DNA of 34,804 nt from a virus, in the IMG/VR virus record IMGVR_UViG_3300022707_004719, positions 1-34,804 of that record; one strand, written 5' to 3'. Positions 12,901 to 22,204 of this stretch are shown here, one piece after another. The number at the start of each line of letters is the position of its first letter. Position 1 is the stretch's first letter. The notes under the pieces are model-generated. The model was not told the origin of the DNA and searched no databases. It worked only from the letters and a program-made list of their open reading frames with translations. The position numbers and the translations under genes are program-made.

Positions 12901-13559
12901 TTTTCAATAACAACCATTTGTTCAGATTCAGAGAGTAAAGAACCACCAAAGAACCAGTTTGTTTGTTGTCTTTGAGTTGTAGAAGTTACTGTTGAGAATG
13001 TTGCAGATACAGCAGTCCCATTTTCATCTGTTACACTAGCAGTGTTTACAGCAACCCCATCTATGAGAACAGTTACAGAATCGCTTGTAGTAGTTGCCCC
13101 TGTAAAACCAATGCTAAAGAAATTCTCTCCTTTTTTTAAACGAAAAGAAATCTTATTATTCTTAACAATATTTAATCCCTCTCCATGATAAATATTCGGG
13201 TTGCTATTTAATGTGTTTCCCGTATCATTATCAGCAATAGCTATCCATCTAGACTGTAGTTTACCTTCCGGATCGAACCCAGTGCGACTTTCATCAATTA
13301 CTTCACCACTGTTTAATATGTTCTGAAAGGGAGAATATCTTAATCTAAAGAACCTTGGATCATTAGTTACTAATCCAGAATTAATAATGGCCAGAGCAGC
13401 AACATCAACACCACCAGCACCGCCGCCACCACCAGCTTCTAATGCAAGTATCCTAGTTTCGTGATCGTCATCGTTAAGCCTTACAGAAGTATCCATTAAT
13501 GATTCATCCATTGGGCTTTTTGCATCTGTTTGAGTTGAAACTAGTGCTGTCCTTGTCAT
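9942..13559 (-). CDS. Large tail fibre or receptor-binding protein
   Basis: At 1205 residues this is the longest gene. After a polar N-terminus comes a glycine stretch (about residues 43-49), then a series of beta-rich segments rich in Thr, Ser, Asn and Asp, some with jelly-roll or carbohydrate-binding character. There are no long hydrophobic stretches and no clear catalytic motif. The position after the tail-tip genes and before lysis is typical for the host-recognition fibre. Trimeric organisation is expected for such proteins but cannot be read from the sequence. Confidence 0.75.
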   Translation of the reverse strand: MTRTALVSTQTDAKSPMDESLMDTSVRLNDDDHETRILALEAGGGGGAGGVDVAALAIINSGLVTNDPRFFRLRYSPFQNILNSGEVIDESRTGFDPEGKLQSRWIAIADNDTGNTLNSNPNIYHGEGLNIVKNNKISFRLKKGENFFSIGFTGATTTSDSVTVLIDGVAVNTASVTDENGTAVSATFSTVTSTTQRQQTNWFFGGSLLSESEQMVVIENTDSGTDVLVLEFIEVGFRSLDGEFIISTDEKLHVSDGTATIRGQQITYDEADLTITATTGYGKTSAVIGDQTQILTILEGVEPAMTQVSPQEGEVTWSGAITTLKVKNSHLFPSSGFLLMSQPWGQHFIASYTSKTEATIAQHSFDGMLFSSQPDQDWTPLTGWAGASGGGASDFFGDLNINLWGSGGLEITSANNKINFKITINGVETSHTATIASGLYSANGPGKLSLNAIIISSMDSAKDLSSIGGNYVAEYNNQTQKWIMGATGGGEIDAIDFDNSSGADVANALMVNSLGYPSTDIADDLTYIATTAKQHELALIFQKGQFLSPDHPNVKINVANGATSAALIEDARGRLGDGNVHVSNTAETIYEIYVDPDVCGLSFSFIPSELGTVVTAQIDSGQFLYIMQMDDPGIPNTATRSKRITAFVSFPRGSKTINLRAQTEVNFEIDADSNQHNFIGAVQYHTRPPLESLSLDKAAIKCFDIAPKQLFKTYYGEGGASFYSPTTNDNIDTITQTGSWAHTALVAGFNGNARETTVVNDTFDVTFETKQNGGGIGFKLAISAVQAREVEFYLVDGSSASETNTLIQVINLRWNSPGITSDTNAFELPGMDAGQYTLRLKQRDSGVQLLIGAVFIIDGEEPDPNSNTVTDLANNLQSVAFPIHTINLPVLQDGVARTPDRLSRSGYNEGKSVIDYSFNNPTFTDADGLDALFTEDEYYGSNVSVSGLNDFMRSFFFCKSFSSFDAAFTTSTTTVQALINGRTALNTYDQGVQTKAGSAPSSSDTSSVPLFQKNFFLLGSGNMSDSTTFIVTDTRGNRVGQKVIVKADGETTVVRFILSITTDTNIVFTEAISAFANFTTANNTSINFSGFHTLRLNNDNAGEFRISALKFEPLDVIESNFAKRTGTNKKTETESRTFPDVASGDDLYYPSHSDGVLGNYRTSSFSVTKTSSTAQTWDFPENLKNISVSTGTIDVKITSTREVSI

Positions 13560-13568
13560 TATATATCC

Positions 13569-15350
13569 TTATGCTTTGATCTGATAGCTCTGAGATCCAT
13601 CTGCAAAGTTTCCTGCATTAAATCCAATAAATGCAAAAGTAGCTTGTTGAAATACAGATGCGTTATCGTAATCAGATATTTTAATTCTAACTGCTGTCGT
13701 TAAAGTTGTCGTGAAATTATTAACCATAGTTATAATGTTACCTGAAACAGATTCAATTTGATTATCCACATCACTAAAATAATCAGGAACTGTATCGTCC
13801 CATAATTTTAAAAAATCTCCTGCTCGATAACAAGTTCCATCAGGTACTGTGAAAACTTTTTGAGAAGTGACTGAGACTATTAATGGAGAAGGAGCAATTA
13901 GACCTAATCTGAGACCAGTAAATGAAGTATATGCAAGATCAAAAGTAATAGCACCATTTACAAAGTTAATTGCTCTAGATAATACTTCTAGTCGTGCATT
14001 AATTCCTAAGCCACCGCCTTCTTGTGGGACAAATCTATGCACAAGGTCAACATTATCTCCAACCTGAATTTCTGCATTTTTAAAAAAGGTTTGAGTCTTT
14101 ATTGTAGCTTTTGGAGTTGCTAATCTTGCTAGTAATCTAGATGCTCGATCTGAAATAATAGCTTCACCACCAGATGCGGCGCGAACTCCCTTGAATTCCA
14201 TTTTTAAAGGACTTTTAGCTCCAAAGTCAGTAATACTATTAGAATCAGTGAAAACGCTTGTACGGCTAAATGTGTCCGTTGCTTCTGAGTAATTCCATTT
14301 GAATTCTAATTGATTAACAACTTTGTCTGAGCTTATTGACCAACTAGGTGTGCGAGTAGTTGTATTTTCATTAATTTCTGTAACTGACGCAGTCAAATCA
14401 ATTTGATCTAATGCAGCCAAACTTATCTGGCCATCATCTTCAATAAAGCGAGTATTTGTTGCAAGTAACAACTCATCCTCTAAAAATTTAAGCCCATCAC
14501 CAATGTCAAATAAAAAGAATTGAAATAATTCTCCTGAAAAGAAATCATCCCTAATATCAGTAAATGCCGTTGAGTCGATTAAAGCAGGAGCAATATTTAA
14601 TCCATCTGCAAGTGTACCATTATCAGGAGATTTCATAATATCAAGCATTAAGTCTATAGGATTAACTGTCCCTGTATCAACTACATTAAAGACTTGAGCA
14701 TCATCACTATGCGAAGCTGCAGTGGAAGAAAGATTTCCTCTGGATAATCCTGTTAATGTATTTGTTGATTTACCTGAATAGAGAATAAACTCATCATCGA
14801 TTTTTACTTGTCCGGATGATGGAAAGCTTGAGGCATCGTCTAATATTAAGGTTGTAACGGAATCATTAATAGTGCCATTCAAAACATCAAACAAATCAAA
14901 GATATCTTTTTTCAATAATCCAGTGACTGCTACACAAGAAAAAGCATAGCTATTCTCTGTATGTCTTATCCTTTTTATTATTGGTCGGGACATAATTAAA
15001 TAATCGGTCATGTCTGATGTGCCAGTAATAAATCCTACATAAACAACTATTTGAATTTCTAATAGAGAAGAAGAAGATGCGCCTATTGTTGCAGAAATAA
15101 GTTCGTCTAGGTCAATAAGATTAAAATTAACTGTGTTTAATGTTGTCCGGACGCTTCTTAAGTTAACTTTAATAGGATTTGCTCGAACTTTATCAACAAT
15201 TCCTATTTTATCAGCATCTATTTTGGATCCAGTACCAATGATATCAGTTGAATCAGCGTCTACTTGATATTTAGAATAAAAGATACCATCAATATTGATT
15301 ACAACATTTAATTGAAAATTAGTGTCTGTTAAATCAGTCGTAAACGTCAT
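13569..15350 (-). CDS. Tail tip or baseplate hub protein
   Basis: This 593-residue beta-rich protein lies between the distal-tail-like gene and the fibre. Around residues 165-220 it has the segment LDDASSFPSSGQVKIDDEFI followed by TLTGLSRG, a small domain I recall from many phage tail and baseplate proteins. Start overlaps the previous stop as ATGA. A hub or tip function is inferred from gene order. Confidence 0.65.
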   Translation of the reverse strand: MTFTTDLTDTNFQLNVVINIDGIFYSKYQVDADSTDIIGTGSKIDADKIGIVDKVRANPIKVNLRSVRTTLNTVNFNLIDLDELISATIGASSSSLLEIQIVVYVGFITGTSDMTDYLIMSRPIIKRIRHTENSYAFSCVAVTGLLKKDIFDLFDVLNGTINDSVTTLILDDASSFPSSGQVKIDDEFILYSGKSTNTLTGLSRGNLSSTAASHSDDAQVFNVVDTGTVNPIDLMLDIMKSPDNGTLADGLNIAPALIDSTAFTDIRDDFFSGELFQFFLFDIGDGLKFLEDELLLATNTRFIEDDGQISLAALDQIDLTASVTEINENTTTRTPSWSISSDKVVNQLEFKWNYSEATDTFSRTSVFTDSNSITDFGAKSPLKMEFKGVRAASGGEAIISDRASRLLARLATPKATIKTQTFFKNAEIQVGDNVDLVHRFVPQEGGGLGINARLEVLSRAINFVNGAITFDLAYTSFTGLRLGLIAPSPLIVSVTSQKVFTVPDGTCYRAGDFLKLWDDTVPDYFSDVDNQIESVSGNIITMVNNFTTTLTTAVRIKISDYDNASVFQQATFAFIGFNAGNFADGSQSYQIKA

Positions 15351-15940
15351 GTTAAAGTTCTTCTTAATCTAAATGAGAAATCATAAGTAAATCCACCGGT
15401 GTCATTGGGAATGATTCTCTTTGGTTTATATTCAAAACGATCTAATTCCATTGTTCTAAAGCTTGCTTCATCTTTTGATTCAAAATATTTAAAGTTATTA
15501 CCTTTAAGCGCATGTGTTTCCATGAAAATTCTGGTCGTTCCCTGGATTGCTTCAGTTATAAAAGTAAATGATGGCGATAATTGCTCTTCTCTAAAGTTAA
15601 ATTGATGTTGGGTGGATCCATTTGTTGACTTGGTTTTCCTAGTATTGCCTCTTTCTGTTTCATTTAGATTATCTCCCTCGGGAGGGAATTCAAATTCTAA
15701 TAGAAAGAACATCGTAAATGTAACACCGGTATTAGAAGCTGTAGCATTAGCGCTTATTTGAATTGTTGTTGCTGTAATTGCTAGTATAGTTGCATTTGCA
15801 GGAACTCCGGTACCCGAAATTTCCATCCCTACTTCAGCACCAGTTGTATCTGGAATATTTGTTATAGTATCGTTTGAAATAGTAGTATCACCTACAAGAG
15901 TGAGCTCTTTCCAAGTTATCTTTGGTATTAAGTTTGCCAT
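15347..15940 (-). CDS. Distal-tail-like protein
   Basis: This 197-residue protein is directly downstream of the tape measure, where siphoviruses encode the distal tail protein. An Ig-like or coil-poor insertion (about residues 15-80, with repeated Thr/Ala/Ile and a GMEISGTGVPANATI segment) interrupts the domain, which otherwise ends in a YDFSFRLRR strand. The call rests mainly on position. Confidence 0.55.
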   Translation of the reverse strand: MANLIPKITWKELTLVGDTTISNDTITNIPDTTGAEVGMEISGTGVPANATILAITATTIQISANATASNTGVTFTMFFLLEFEFPPEGDNLNETERGNTRKTKSTNGSTQHQFNFREEQLSPSFTFITEAIQGTTRIFMETHALKGNNFKYFESKDEASFRTMELDRFEYKPKRIIPNDTGGFTYDFSFRLRRTLT

Positions 15941-18033
15941 TATGCAAATCCTTCTGCGTTTCTAAATTCTTGTACATCTCTAATCTGTTCAACTAGATCT
16001 TGAGTAAATTCTTCATTGCCAAGAACATTTCCAGCAATATTTACGGTAACGCCACCACCGCCTAAAGCATTCTGGTCAATAGCATTGAATAGATTAGTTT
16101 GTTGTTGCCTATTTAAAATAGCTTCTCCGGAATTAACTCGAGCATTTACATTGTCACCACTAAATTGATTTCCAGGAACAATACCTCCCTCCTGGAATGC
16201 AGGAGATGAGCGAATCTTATTTACATTTTGAAGTGCAACTGCTCCAACTAATGCTGCTAACACAAAGTTAAATGGTGGTGGTACTGAAGCTAAGGCTTTT
16301 TGAACAGCTGCAATACCATCAATTGTTGCAACAGAAATAGCTGCAGCTTTTCCAGCAGCGCCTAATGCTTTATTGGAACTACCTTGTAATTGAGAAATTG
16401 TAGATAATGTAGACTTAAAGTTTTGAGCTCTTCCAGCTTGAGTGTTCTTTTCGAAATTAAATAAAGATGTAATGCCATTTCGTTCGTCTTTGTCGGCTTT
16501 GTCCCTTGCTTTTTTCTTTTCGCCCAATCCCTTTTTAAATGAAGCAAGCTCCTCGCCTTTGAACTGAGATTCAATTTGTTGTTGCCTTTCCCTATTTTCT
16601 ACAAGCTTTTGAAAATCCTCTTCAGTTGCTTCTTCTTTGGCGACATTCTCGGCTAATAACTCTTCCTCTTTTCGTAATTTATCTTCTTCTTCGAGGGCAG
16701 CAATAACATCAATCTTTTCTCGAGAAGCTTCAATTTCAGCATTCTTTTTATCTTGAGCTCTTTGTTTAGCGGCTTCATCTCGAGCAGCAGCTTCTTGATC
16801 TCTTGAAGCTTCATTTGCTGCCATAGTGGCCCGTTGTTGCTCTACTAGTTTCAACTCTTCGTTTAAAGCAGCCACCCTTGCTTCTGTATCACCTACGTTT
16901 ATACCCAAACTTTGTTCAGTTTCTAATTGTGCTTTTAGATTTGCTATCTTTGCATCTAAATCCTCAATACTGACTGTTACAGCTTCCACTTTTGCAGGAT
17001 TTATTAATCCCAATGCATCCGAAACAGCAGCAATTGTTGGTGCCATTCTTCTAAAGGTATCAATAAGAGTCTCTGAGTTATTATTAACAAATTCAAAGAA
17101 TCGAATCATTGCTCTTAATGCAACTCCTGCAAACTCAGCAGCTTTTTGAAATGCAACTGCTAATCCACTCGATAATTCTTGAACGAGCTCCCTATTGTTT
17201 TGAATAAATTTAATTGTTTCAATTGCTAATTCTTTTAATACTGGGAGAAATGCTTGTCCTATATCAGTTGTTACAAGATCGAAGTTGTCACTCAATGTTG
17301 ATAAAACACCACCAAGCGTTTTAGATGCCCTAATAGTAGCACCAAAAAATAAACTTCCTTCATCATTGAGACTTGAAAATGCTTTCTCGAATATATCAAA
17401 ACTAACAACACCCTTGGAAACTAGGTCCTTGACGGCGGATTCTGCAACCCCAAGTGTTTTGGCTAATGCCGGTCCAATCGGAACTGCTCTTTCTTGAAAT
17501 TGCAACAATCTTTCACCCGTAAGCTTACCAGCTGCTCTTACTTGTCCAAAAATTAATGCAAGTTCACCTAGACTTGATCCAGATCCAGAAGCAACGTCTC
17601 CCAAAACCGTAAGTTTGGGAACTATTTCTTCAACCGAAAACCCAAAAGATATTAGCTGTGCTGCTGCTCTAGCGATACCGGGAAATTGAAATGGAGTTGT
17701 GGCCGTAAACTCTTGTAACTCTTTAATAACTCCTTCTGCTTTTTCTACAGATCCAGTCAATGTAACAAATTGTGCACTTATAGCTTCTAATTCTTTAGAT
17801 TTATCAACAATAGTAGTAAATGCAACTACAGCGCCTCGAGCAAGAGAAGAGAATGCACTTTGGACAATGCCTGCAGTTAGAACGCCCTTAAAAACATCAA
17901 ATGCAGTTGTAGCTTTTTTGAAAGATTTTGTTGCATCTTTTTCAAACTTCTTAGAGCTTTTAGCTAGCTTTGTCAGAGCCGCTACTGCCTGCTTTTCCTC
18001 TAGTGTCAGCTTGACTTCTATCTCGTTGGCCAT
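15940..18033 (-). CDS. Tape measure protein
   Basis: This 697-residue protein has the conserved tape-measure N-terminal domain (about residues 70-270, including TATTPFQFPGIARAAAQL and GSGSSLGELALIFGQVRAAG), hydrophobic helices near residues 300-350, and a charged coiled-coil region rich in Glu, Lys and Ala (about 370-530). It sets tail length and is threaded into the host envelope. It overlaps the end of the frameshifted chaperone by about 74 bases, the usual arrangement. Confidence 0.9.
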   Translation of the reverse strand: MANEIEVKLTLEEKQAVAALTKLAKSSKKFEKDATKSFKKATTAFDVFKGVLTAGIVQSAFSSLARGAVVAFTTIVDKSKELEAISAQFVTLTGSVEKAEGVIKELQEFTATTPFQFPGIARAAAQLISFGFSVEEIVPKLTVLGDVASGSGSSLGELALIFGQVRAAGKLTGERLLQFQERAVPIGPALAKTLGVAESAVKDLVSKGVVSFDIFEKAFSSLNDEGSLFFGATIRASKTLGGVLSTLSDNFDLVTTDIGQAFLPVLKELAIETIKFIQNNRELVQELSSGLAVAFQKAAEFAGVALRAMIRFFEFVNNNSETLIDTFRRMAPTIAAVSDALGLINPAKVEAVTVSIEDLDAKIANLKAQLETEQSLGINVGDTEARVAALNEELKLVEQQRATMAANEASRDQEAAARDEAAKQRAQDKKNAEIEASREKIDVIAALEEEDKLRKEEELLAENVAKEEATEEDFQKLVENRERQQQIESQFKGEELASFKKGLGEKKKARDKADKDERNGITSLFNFEKNTQAGRAQNFKSTLSTISQLQGSSNKALGAAGKAAAISVATIDGIAAVQKALASVPPPFNFVLAALVGAVALQNVNKIRSSPAFQEGGIVPGNQFSGDNVNARVNSGEAILNRQQQTNLFNAIDQNALGGGGVTVNIAGNVLGNEEFTQDLVEQIRDVQEFRNAEGFA

Positions 18034-18547
18034 CCATCGCCCTTTTAGTTGTTAATTTTACATTTACCCTATTATGACATTGTTTAACAGCATCACTTTT
18101 TGATTCATTGCCATTTTTATCTTTTGATAATTCTTGTTTTCTTGCATTAATGATATTAAATATTTGAATAATTTTAGCTGGTTGTTCTGTATATGATCCT
18201 GGATATGGCATAACCCCTTTTTGATATAAAATCCACATCGAAAGATAGACCTCTGTGTTTGGTAATATAAAATTTCCAACACATTTTCTAAAAATAACAT
18301 TGTCAACTTTATATTCCATGATCTCATCAAAACATCCCTTCCTTTCACGTAATAATCTGTTTGTCTTTTCCCAATCATCTGCCTCTTTATGTTTATTCTT
18401 ACATGTGTAGCAATGATATTTCTTTTTCTCATCATTCATGCCTTCTATGGTGGCCATTATCAGTGCATATTCATAATCAGATACATAGTTTATTTGATTA
18501 ATCTGATAATATAGCCAAGTAACAAATAAACTTAAGAGGCTACCTAC
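17960..18547 (-). CDS. Tail assembly chaperone, T-like extension made by -1 frameshift
   Basis: This frame is open from the slippery site at 18547-18553 to the stop at 17960-17962, giving 195 residues to be fused after the 144-residue G-like protein (about 339 in total). It has no good start of its own close to the junction; an ATG at 18455-18457 is internal. It contains YHCYTCKNKHKEADDWEKTN with a CxxC pair, and ends in a basic tail overlapping the tape measure start. The arrangement matches the lambda G/GT system. Confidence 0.8.
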   Translation of the reverse strand, partial: VGSLLSLFVTWLYYQINQINYVSDYEYALIMATIEGMNDEKKKYHCYTCKNKHKEADDWEKTNRLLRERKGCFDEIMEYKVDNVIFRKCVGNFILPNTEVYLSMWILYQKGVMPYPGSYTEQPAKIIQIFNIINARKQELSKDKNGNESKSDAVKQCHNRVNVKLTTKRAMDGQRDRSQADTRGKAGSSGSDKAS

Positions 18548-18978
18548 TTTTTTACTTCCTCCACTCCTTCTGCTGGAAGGATTTCAATACCAGTAATGAT
18601 TTTTCCTGTTGCTGCGTTTTTTGGTTTGTCACAGAATTCATTAAAAAATGACCACAAGATCTCAGCTACTTTAGCTTTGATCTTCATATTAAAGAAATCA
18701 TTTACACATTCATCAGTTAATGCTTCTTTTTTCTCATCTTCAAATGAAAGCTCATATTTCTCACCATTTGGTAAATCAAATCCTTCGATTTCCTTGATAG
18801 AATACTTGAAAAGCTTTTTACCTTTAACAAAGATATCTTCTTTTAATGTTCCATCTTCTTTTATTGAACCATCCTGGATCTCTAATCTTTGACCTTCATT
18901 CAATGGGGACACCTTGATTATGGCATCCCCAATTTTGATCGGTATTCTGTGAGACGTTTTGTAAACGACAATTGACAT
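18544..18978 (-). CDS. Tail assembly chaperone, G-like
   Basis: This 144-residue protein starts in a TAATG overlap with the tail tube stop. The first half is beta-rich and the second half is helical with an acidic character. It ends in a slippery A AAA AAG followed by TAG. Position between tail tube and tape measure, and the frameshift site, identify it as the shorter chaperone that coats the tape measure before tube assembly. Confidence 0.8.
   Translation of the reverse strand: MSIVVYKTSHRIPIKIGDAIIKVSPLNEGQRLEIQDGSIKEDGTLKEDIFVKGKKLFKYSIKEIEGFDLPNGEKYELSFEDEKKEALTDECVNDFFNMKIKAKVAEILWSFFNEFCDKPKNAATGKIITGIEILPAEGVEEVKK
18547..18553 (-). promoter_or_regulatory. Programmed -1 ribosomal frameshift site A AAA AAG
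   Basis: The last sense codons of the G-like gene read GTA AAA AAG TAG, giving the classical slippery heptamer A AAA AAG in the correct frame, immediately before the stop. After a -1 slip the frame stays open into the T-like extension. A 5-bp stem, TAGCC pairing with GGCTA about 22 bases later, could be a stimulator just downstream. Confidence 0.85.
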
Positions 18979-20489
18979 TAAGAAACTCCTATAAATATTT
19001 CATCTGAAGTGCCATCAGTCCCTCGGTTAGCACTAAATGAAAGATTTTCGACGAGGATCCCATCCGTGTCGCCGACTACTTTTTCAACTAAAATACAATT
19101 TGGTAGAAAAATTCCAAAATTGGTACCTAGATCAAATTCACCACTTACAGCACTGTCATTACCACCGGTGAGAAGGAGGGTAAATGGTGTGTTGTTATTA
19201 AATTTAGTAAATTGATCTACTAAAGTATCATCCTTAAAAGGATTAAATGATCCAGAAATAGCTCTTGAGGAAATCCTTGAGCTAATACGCCCATCAGCTG
19301 ATTTGACAGAAGTCAATGGACTTACAGTATTTTCTACACTTAAAGCAAATTCGTTAATATCTAGACAAGTAGTATCTTGGAAAAATGCTGTACCTAGAAT
19401 TAATGGAGGTAACTTAGTATCAAAAGTGGGACTAAAAGGAGCAGCGCCATCAATTTCATCGAAACTTAAAGCTTCTTCAGAAAAGGTCAGTGCAGAAATC
19501 TGGCCAGTAGTATAATTATCCAGACTTAAAGATGCGCCTCTTGTTCCAATTATCTGTTCTCTAATTTCATTTGCCCAATATACAGATTTTGTATATGTTG
19601 CATGATTTTCATTAGCAGGAAAATATGTAACAGACTTACTTAACACAACTGAGTCAGACGGAGCGCCTGCAGTAGGAGCAGGAGAATAACTTATATCCCC
19701 AGCATTAACCGCTGTGACAAATGCCCTATGATGAGCACCTGATTCTAGGATTACAAAGAAATCTCCAATAGTGAAGATATCTGATGCATTGGCTATATTC
19801 AAAGAAGTTGTTGAATGAGCTGATCCAGTTGTAATTCTATTTCTAAGCCTTCTCCTATTGCCAAATACTGCTCGCATCGGGATATCCCATTGTGGAATAC
19901 CACCTTCGAGTCCTTGCCCTCTAAACTCAACTGGAAGTGTTCCAGCTGCTGATTTAACAGAGACTCTAGGCTGTATTTTTCCAATACTAGATGTAAGAAT
20001 AGTTCTTTCAACTAATTCTTTGGCCGGACTATTTTCTAATCCATCTTCTAATACTTGTACAAAGTCTGTAGCAGATTGAGGAGCTTTTGCAACACCTTCA
20101 GTAAAAACACCGGTTGCAAGAGTTACAAAATCAACTATAGTCATATTATCAGTACCACCAACATTTCCTTCAGCTAGTGTTAATGAATTCCCTGGTGTTC
20201 CTGGAATATCTGCTGTGATTGTGACTGTGTCTGTAACAGCTACAGCGGATAAGACCCCTGACAATAACTTATCGTTACTATCATTAATTGCTGCAGCAAT
20301 ATTTGTTGCAGTAGTGTTTATACCTGATCCTGTAATAAAATCTACACCTTCAGTAAATGTAACACCGTTTACAATTAATGTTTCAGCTCCATCAAATGCA
20401 TCGTTAATAACTTGAACAGTTGCGGTTGCAGCAACAGCCTCTTCGGCGATACCAACAACCGTTTCTCCTTTTACAATTCCTATTGCCAT
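18978..20489 (-). CDS. Major tail tube protein with an inserted N-terminal domain
   Basis: This 503-residue beta-rich protein is directly upstream of the tail chaperones, where the tail tube gene is expected. Around residues 25-130 it carries an extra module with VNGVTFTEG, NTTATNIAAAINDS and GTPGNSLTL. I recall this domain from many phage structural proteins, where it decorates the surface. The rest has the Thr/Ser/Asn-rich composition of tube subunits. Confidence 0.7.
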   Translation of the reverse strand: MAIGIVKGETVVGIAEEAVAATATVQVINDAFDGAETLIVNGVTFTEGVDFITGSGINTTATNIAAAINDSNDKLLSGVLSAVAVTDTVTITADIPGTPGNSLTLAEGNVGGTDNMTIVDFVTLATGVFTEGVAKAPQSATDFVQVLEDGLENSPAKELVERTILTSSIGKIQPRVSVKSAAGTLPVEFRGQGLEGGIPQWDIPMRAVFGNRRRLRNRITTGSAHSTTSLNIANASDIFTIGDFFVILESGAHHRAFVTAVNAGDISYSPAPTAGAPSDSVVLSKSVTYFPANENHATYTKSVYWANEIREQIIGTRGASLSLDNYTTGQISALTFSEEALSFDEIDGAAPFSPTFDTKLPPLILGTAFFQDTTCLDINEFALSVENTVSPLTSVKSADGRISSRISSRAISGSFNPFKDDTLVDQFTKFNNNTPFTLLLTGGNDSAVSGEFDLGTNFGIFLPNCILVEKVVGDTDGILVENLSFSANRGTDGTSDEIFIGVS

Positions 20490-20501
20490 AGTAAACTCCC
20501 T

Positions 20502-20945
20502 TTACGTTGGTTGACGGTATTGTACCGTTAATTGCAGCCTTTGGACTACAATCGAATCATCAATGAATTCCGTTTCTTGTATAGTAAATGGTCCTGTTTT
20601 TAAAACAATACTATTTAAACCTAATTTAGAAGGCAGAAGATCCTTTATAATTAAATCGATCTTCTCATATAAAATAAATTGTTTTGCTATTTGTTCTTTA
20701 TCATTTTGATTATTTACATATCCATGAGTCAATATAACTTCAAATGGTTGATCAGCAGTGTATGAATTAGTGATAGTGTTAATCGAAACAGCTTCTTTTG
20801 GTATGACTCCATAGTTCTTATTGCTTCCACTCCATGCATTAGCGGCTACATTAAGCTTAAAGGCTAGCTCTTTATAACTAGTACCAATTTTAGCAGCAAC
20901 TCTGGCTTCTAATGCATCGTTAATTTGTTTTACAATATCAGTCAT
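20502..20945 (-). CDS. Tail completion or terminator-like protein
   Basis: This 147-residue alpha/beta protein lies just before the tail tube gene, the usual place for the tail terminator. It starts with a helix (DIVKQINDALEARVAAK) and ends with beta strands, ending VQRLQLTVQYRQ. It overlaps its neighbour as TAATG. Family assigned from position only. Confidence 0.5.
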   Translation of the reverse strand: MTDIVKQINDALEARVAAKIGTSYKELAFKLNVAANAWSGSNKNYGVIPKEAVSINTITNSYTADQPFEVILTHGYVNNQNDKEQIAKQFILYEKIDLIIKDLLPSKLGLNSIVLKTGPFTIQETEFIDDSIVVQRLQLTVQYRQPT

Positions 20946-21781
20946 TAAAGTCTCGTTATCGTTAATGATTTTATGGCCAATCTTTCACTGTCATCAACTT
21001 TACCATCATCATTTTTGTCTAATGTAAGGAAAAATACATCAAACGCTTTATTATAAAATCCATTGTAGTCATTGTATTGCTGGTACCACTTATCTTCAGT
21101 GTTATCTGACTTGTTAAAGAATATCTGACTTAACACTCTGTGCTTTGCAGCTTCTTTAATTTCATCTTTGTCAAGAATATCCCATTTAGAAATATTGGTT
21201 ATCAGATTTGAGGTATTTGTCTTAAGCTTTCCTCTATTACGAATCATTTGGATGATATGATTTCTTGCAGATTGATGATAGTTGATAAAACTAATCTTTC
21301 CATCACTCAAGAACTGATCAACCCCTTCAAATTCCCCGTTTAAATCATTATCATCAGCAAAAACAGTATTTAATCCCTGGATATCGGTTGTAGCCTCGTG
21401 ATCTACTGAAGGTTTAAGTCTTATCCAAAACAAAGTTTCACTATTTACTTCATTTGCTGCCCAGTTAGTTTGAGCTCGAGTCCATGTAAGAAATCCGGAT
21501 CTCGTAAACCCTTGAGAGTCATCTTTGAACTGTGCAAGGGCCACCCAATTAGTGCCATCATTAAATTCTGCAGTAAATGTATTGGCAGTTTGATTAACAG
21601 TTTTAAGTTCAATATAAATAGCGTTGAATCTTTTAAATAATCCTATATATAAGAAATCTTCAGCTGCTACAAGATCTAAGGTGAAAGGATCTCGGGTATA
21701 GTCATTGGCTTCAAACGACTTATCAGAAAACACTGAGTTGTTATCGTGAAAAACTATTAAATCATCTGTGAATAGGGCCAT
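20945..21781 (-). CDS. Structural protein with EF-hand-like calcium loop
   Basis: This 278-residue protein has a beta-sandwich-like N-terminal half (residues 1-140, with TFTAEFNDGTNWVAL, as in phage discoidin-like domains) and a helical second half. Near the C-terminus LDKNDDGKVDDSE (about residues 256-268) is a good EF-hand or dockerin-type calcium loop. It lies in the neck/tail region. A connector or neck role is possible. A 21-codon ORF could fit in the gap at 21791-21856 but is not well supported. Confidence 0.55.
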   Translation of the reverse strand: MALFTDDLIVFHDNNSVFSDKSFEANDYTRDPFTLDLVAAEDFLYIGLFKRFNAIYIELKTVNQTANTFTAEFNDGTNWVALAQFKDDSQGFTRSGFLTWTRAQTNWAANEVNSETLFWIRLKPSVDHEATTDIQGLNTVFADDNDLNGEFEGVDQFLSDGKISFINYHQSARNHIIQMIRNRGKLKTNTSNLITNISKWDILDKDEIKEAAKHRVLSQIFFNKSDNTEDKWYQQYNDYNGFYNKAFDVFFLTLDKNDDGKVDDSERLAIKSLTITRL

Positions 21782-21848
21782 AATTCATCCTTAAACATTA
21801 TTTATATGATCATTAACCGTGTTGGTTAAAGTTGTTTGTTCTGAAATG

Positions 21849-22196
21849 CTATACATCAATTGCTCCTGACCATACCAAATCATCTTCAGTTAATTCATCT
21901 GGCCAATTAGGGTTAACGTCTATATTACGTAATATTTTTATTTTATTATAAGCTATTTTAAAGGGATTATTGTTAGCAAGATCCATTGCGTTTAAATCAA
22001 AAGGGAAACTTATGTCATTCCAGTGATAGGTTTTTTGATCTACAGGTTTTTTGTTTGCAAGTCTAGCTGCTTGATCTTTAAAACATTGAAAATAAACAAC
22101 AGATGTTGTCTCAAATTTATTAATATCTATTTTAATTAATATCCAATAATTTGCCAAATTTCCCCAATCATCAGTAATTTGAAATTGCAATGCCAT
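21849..22196 (-). CDS. Hypothetical structural-region protein
   Basis: This 115-residue protein has a beta-rich first half with aromatic residues (DDWGNLANYWILIKI) and an acidic C-terminus (ELTEDDLVW). It has no signal peptide or membrane segment. The position between the fibre-like and neck genes suggests a small virion component. No family recognised. Confidence 0.55.
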   Translation of the reverse strand: MALQFQITDDWGNLANYWILIKIDINKFETTSVVYFQCFKDQAARLANKKPVDQKTYHWNDISFPFDLNAMDLANNNPFKIAYNKIKILRNIDVNPNWPDELTEDDLVWSGAIDV

Positions 22197-22204
22197 TTAT
22201 TCTC

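Noticed and set aside
18064-18435. Second minus-strand frame overlapping the T-like chaperone
   Set aside because: It is out of frame with the frameshift product, has a biased Lys/Ile/Asn composition, and has no coupling or ribosome binding site.
21791-21856. 21-codon minus-strand ORF in a structural gap
   Set aside because: It overlaps the preceding stop, but its own ribosome binding site is weak and the stretch mainly carries the ribosome binding site of the next gene.
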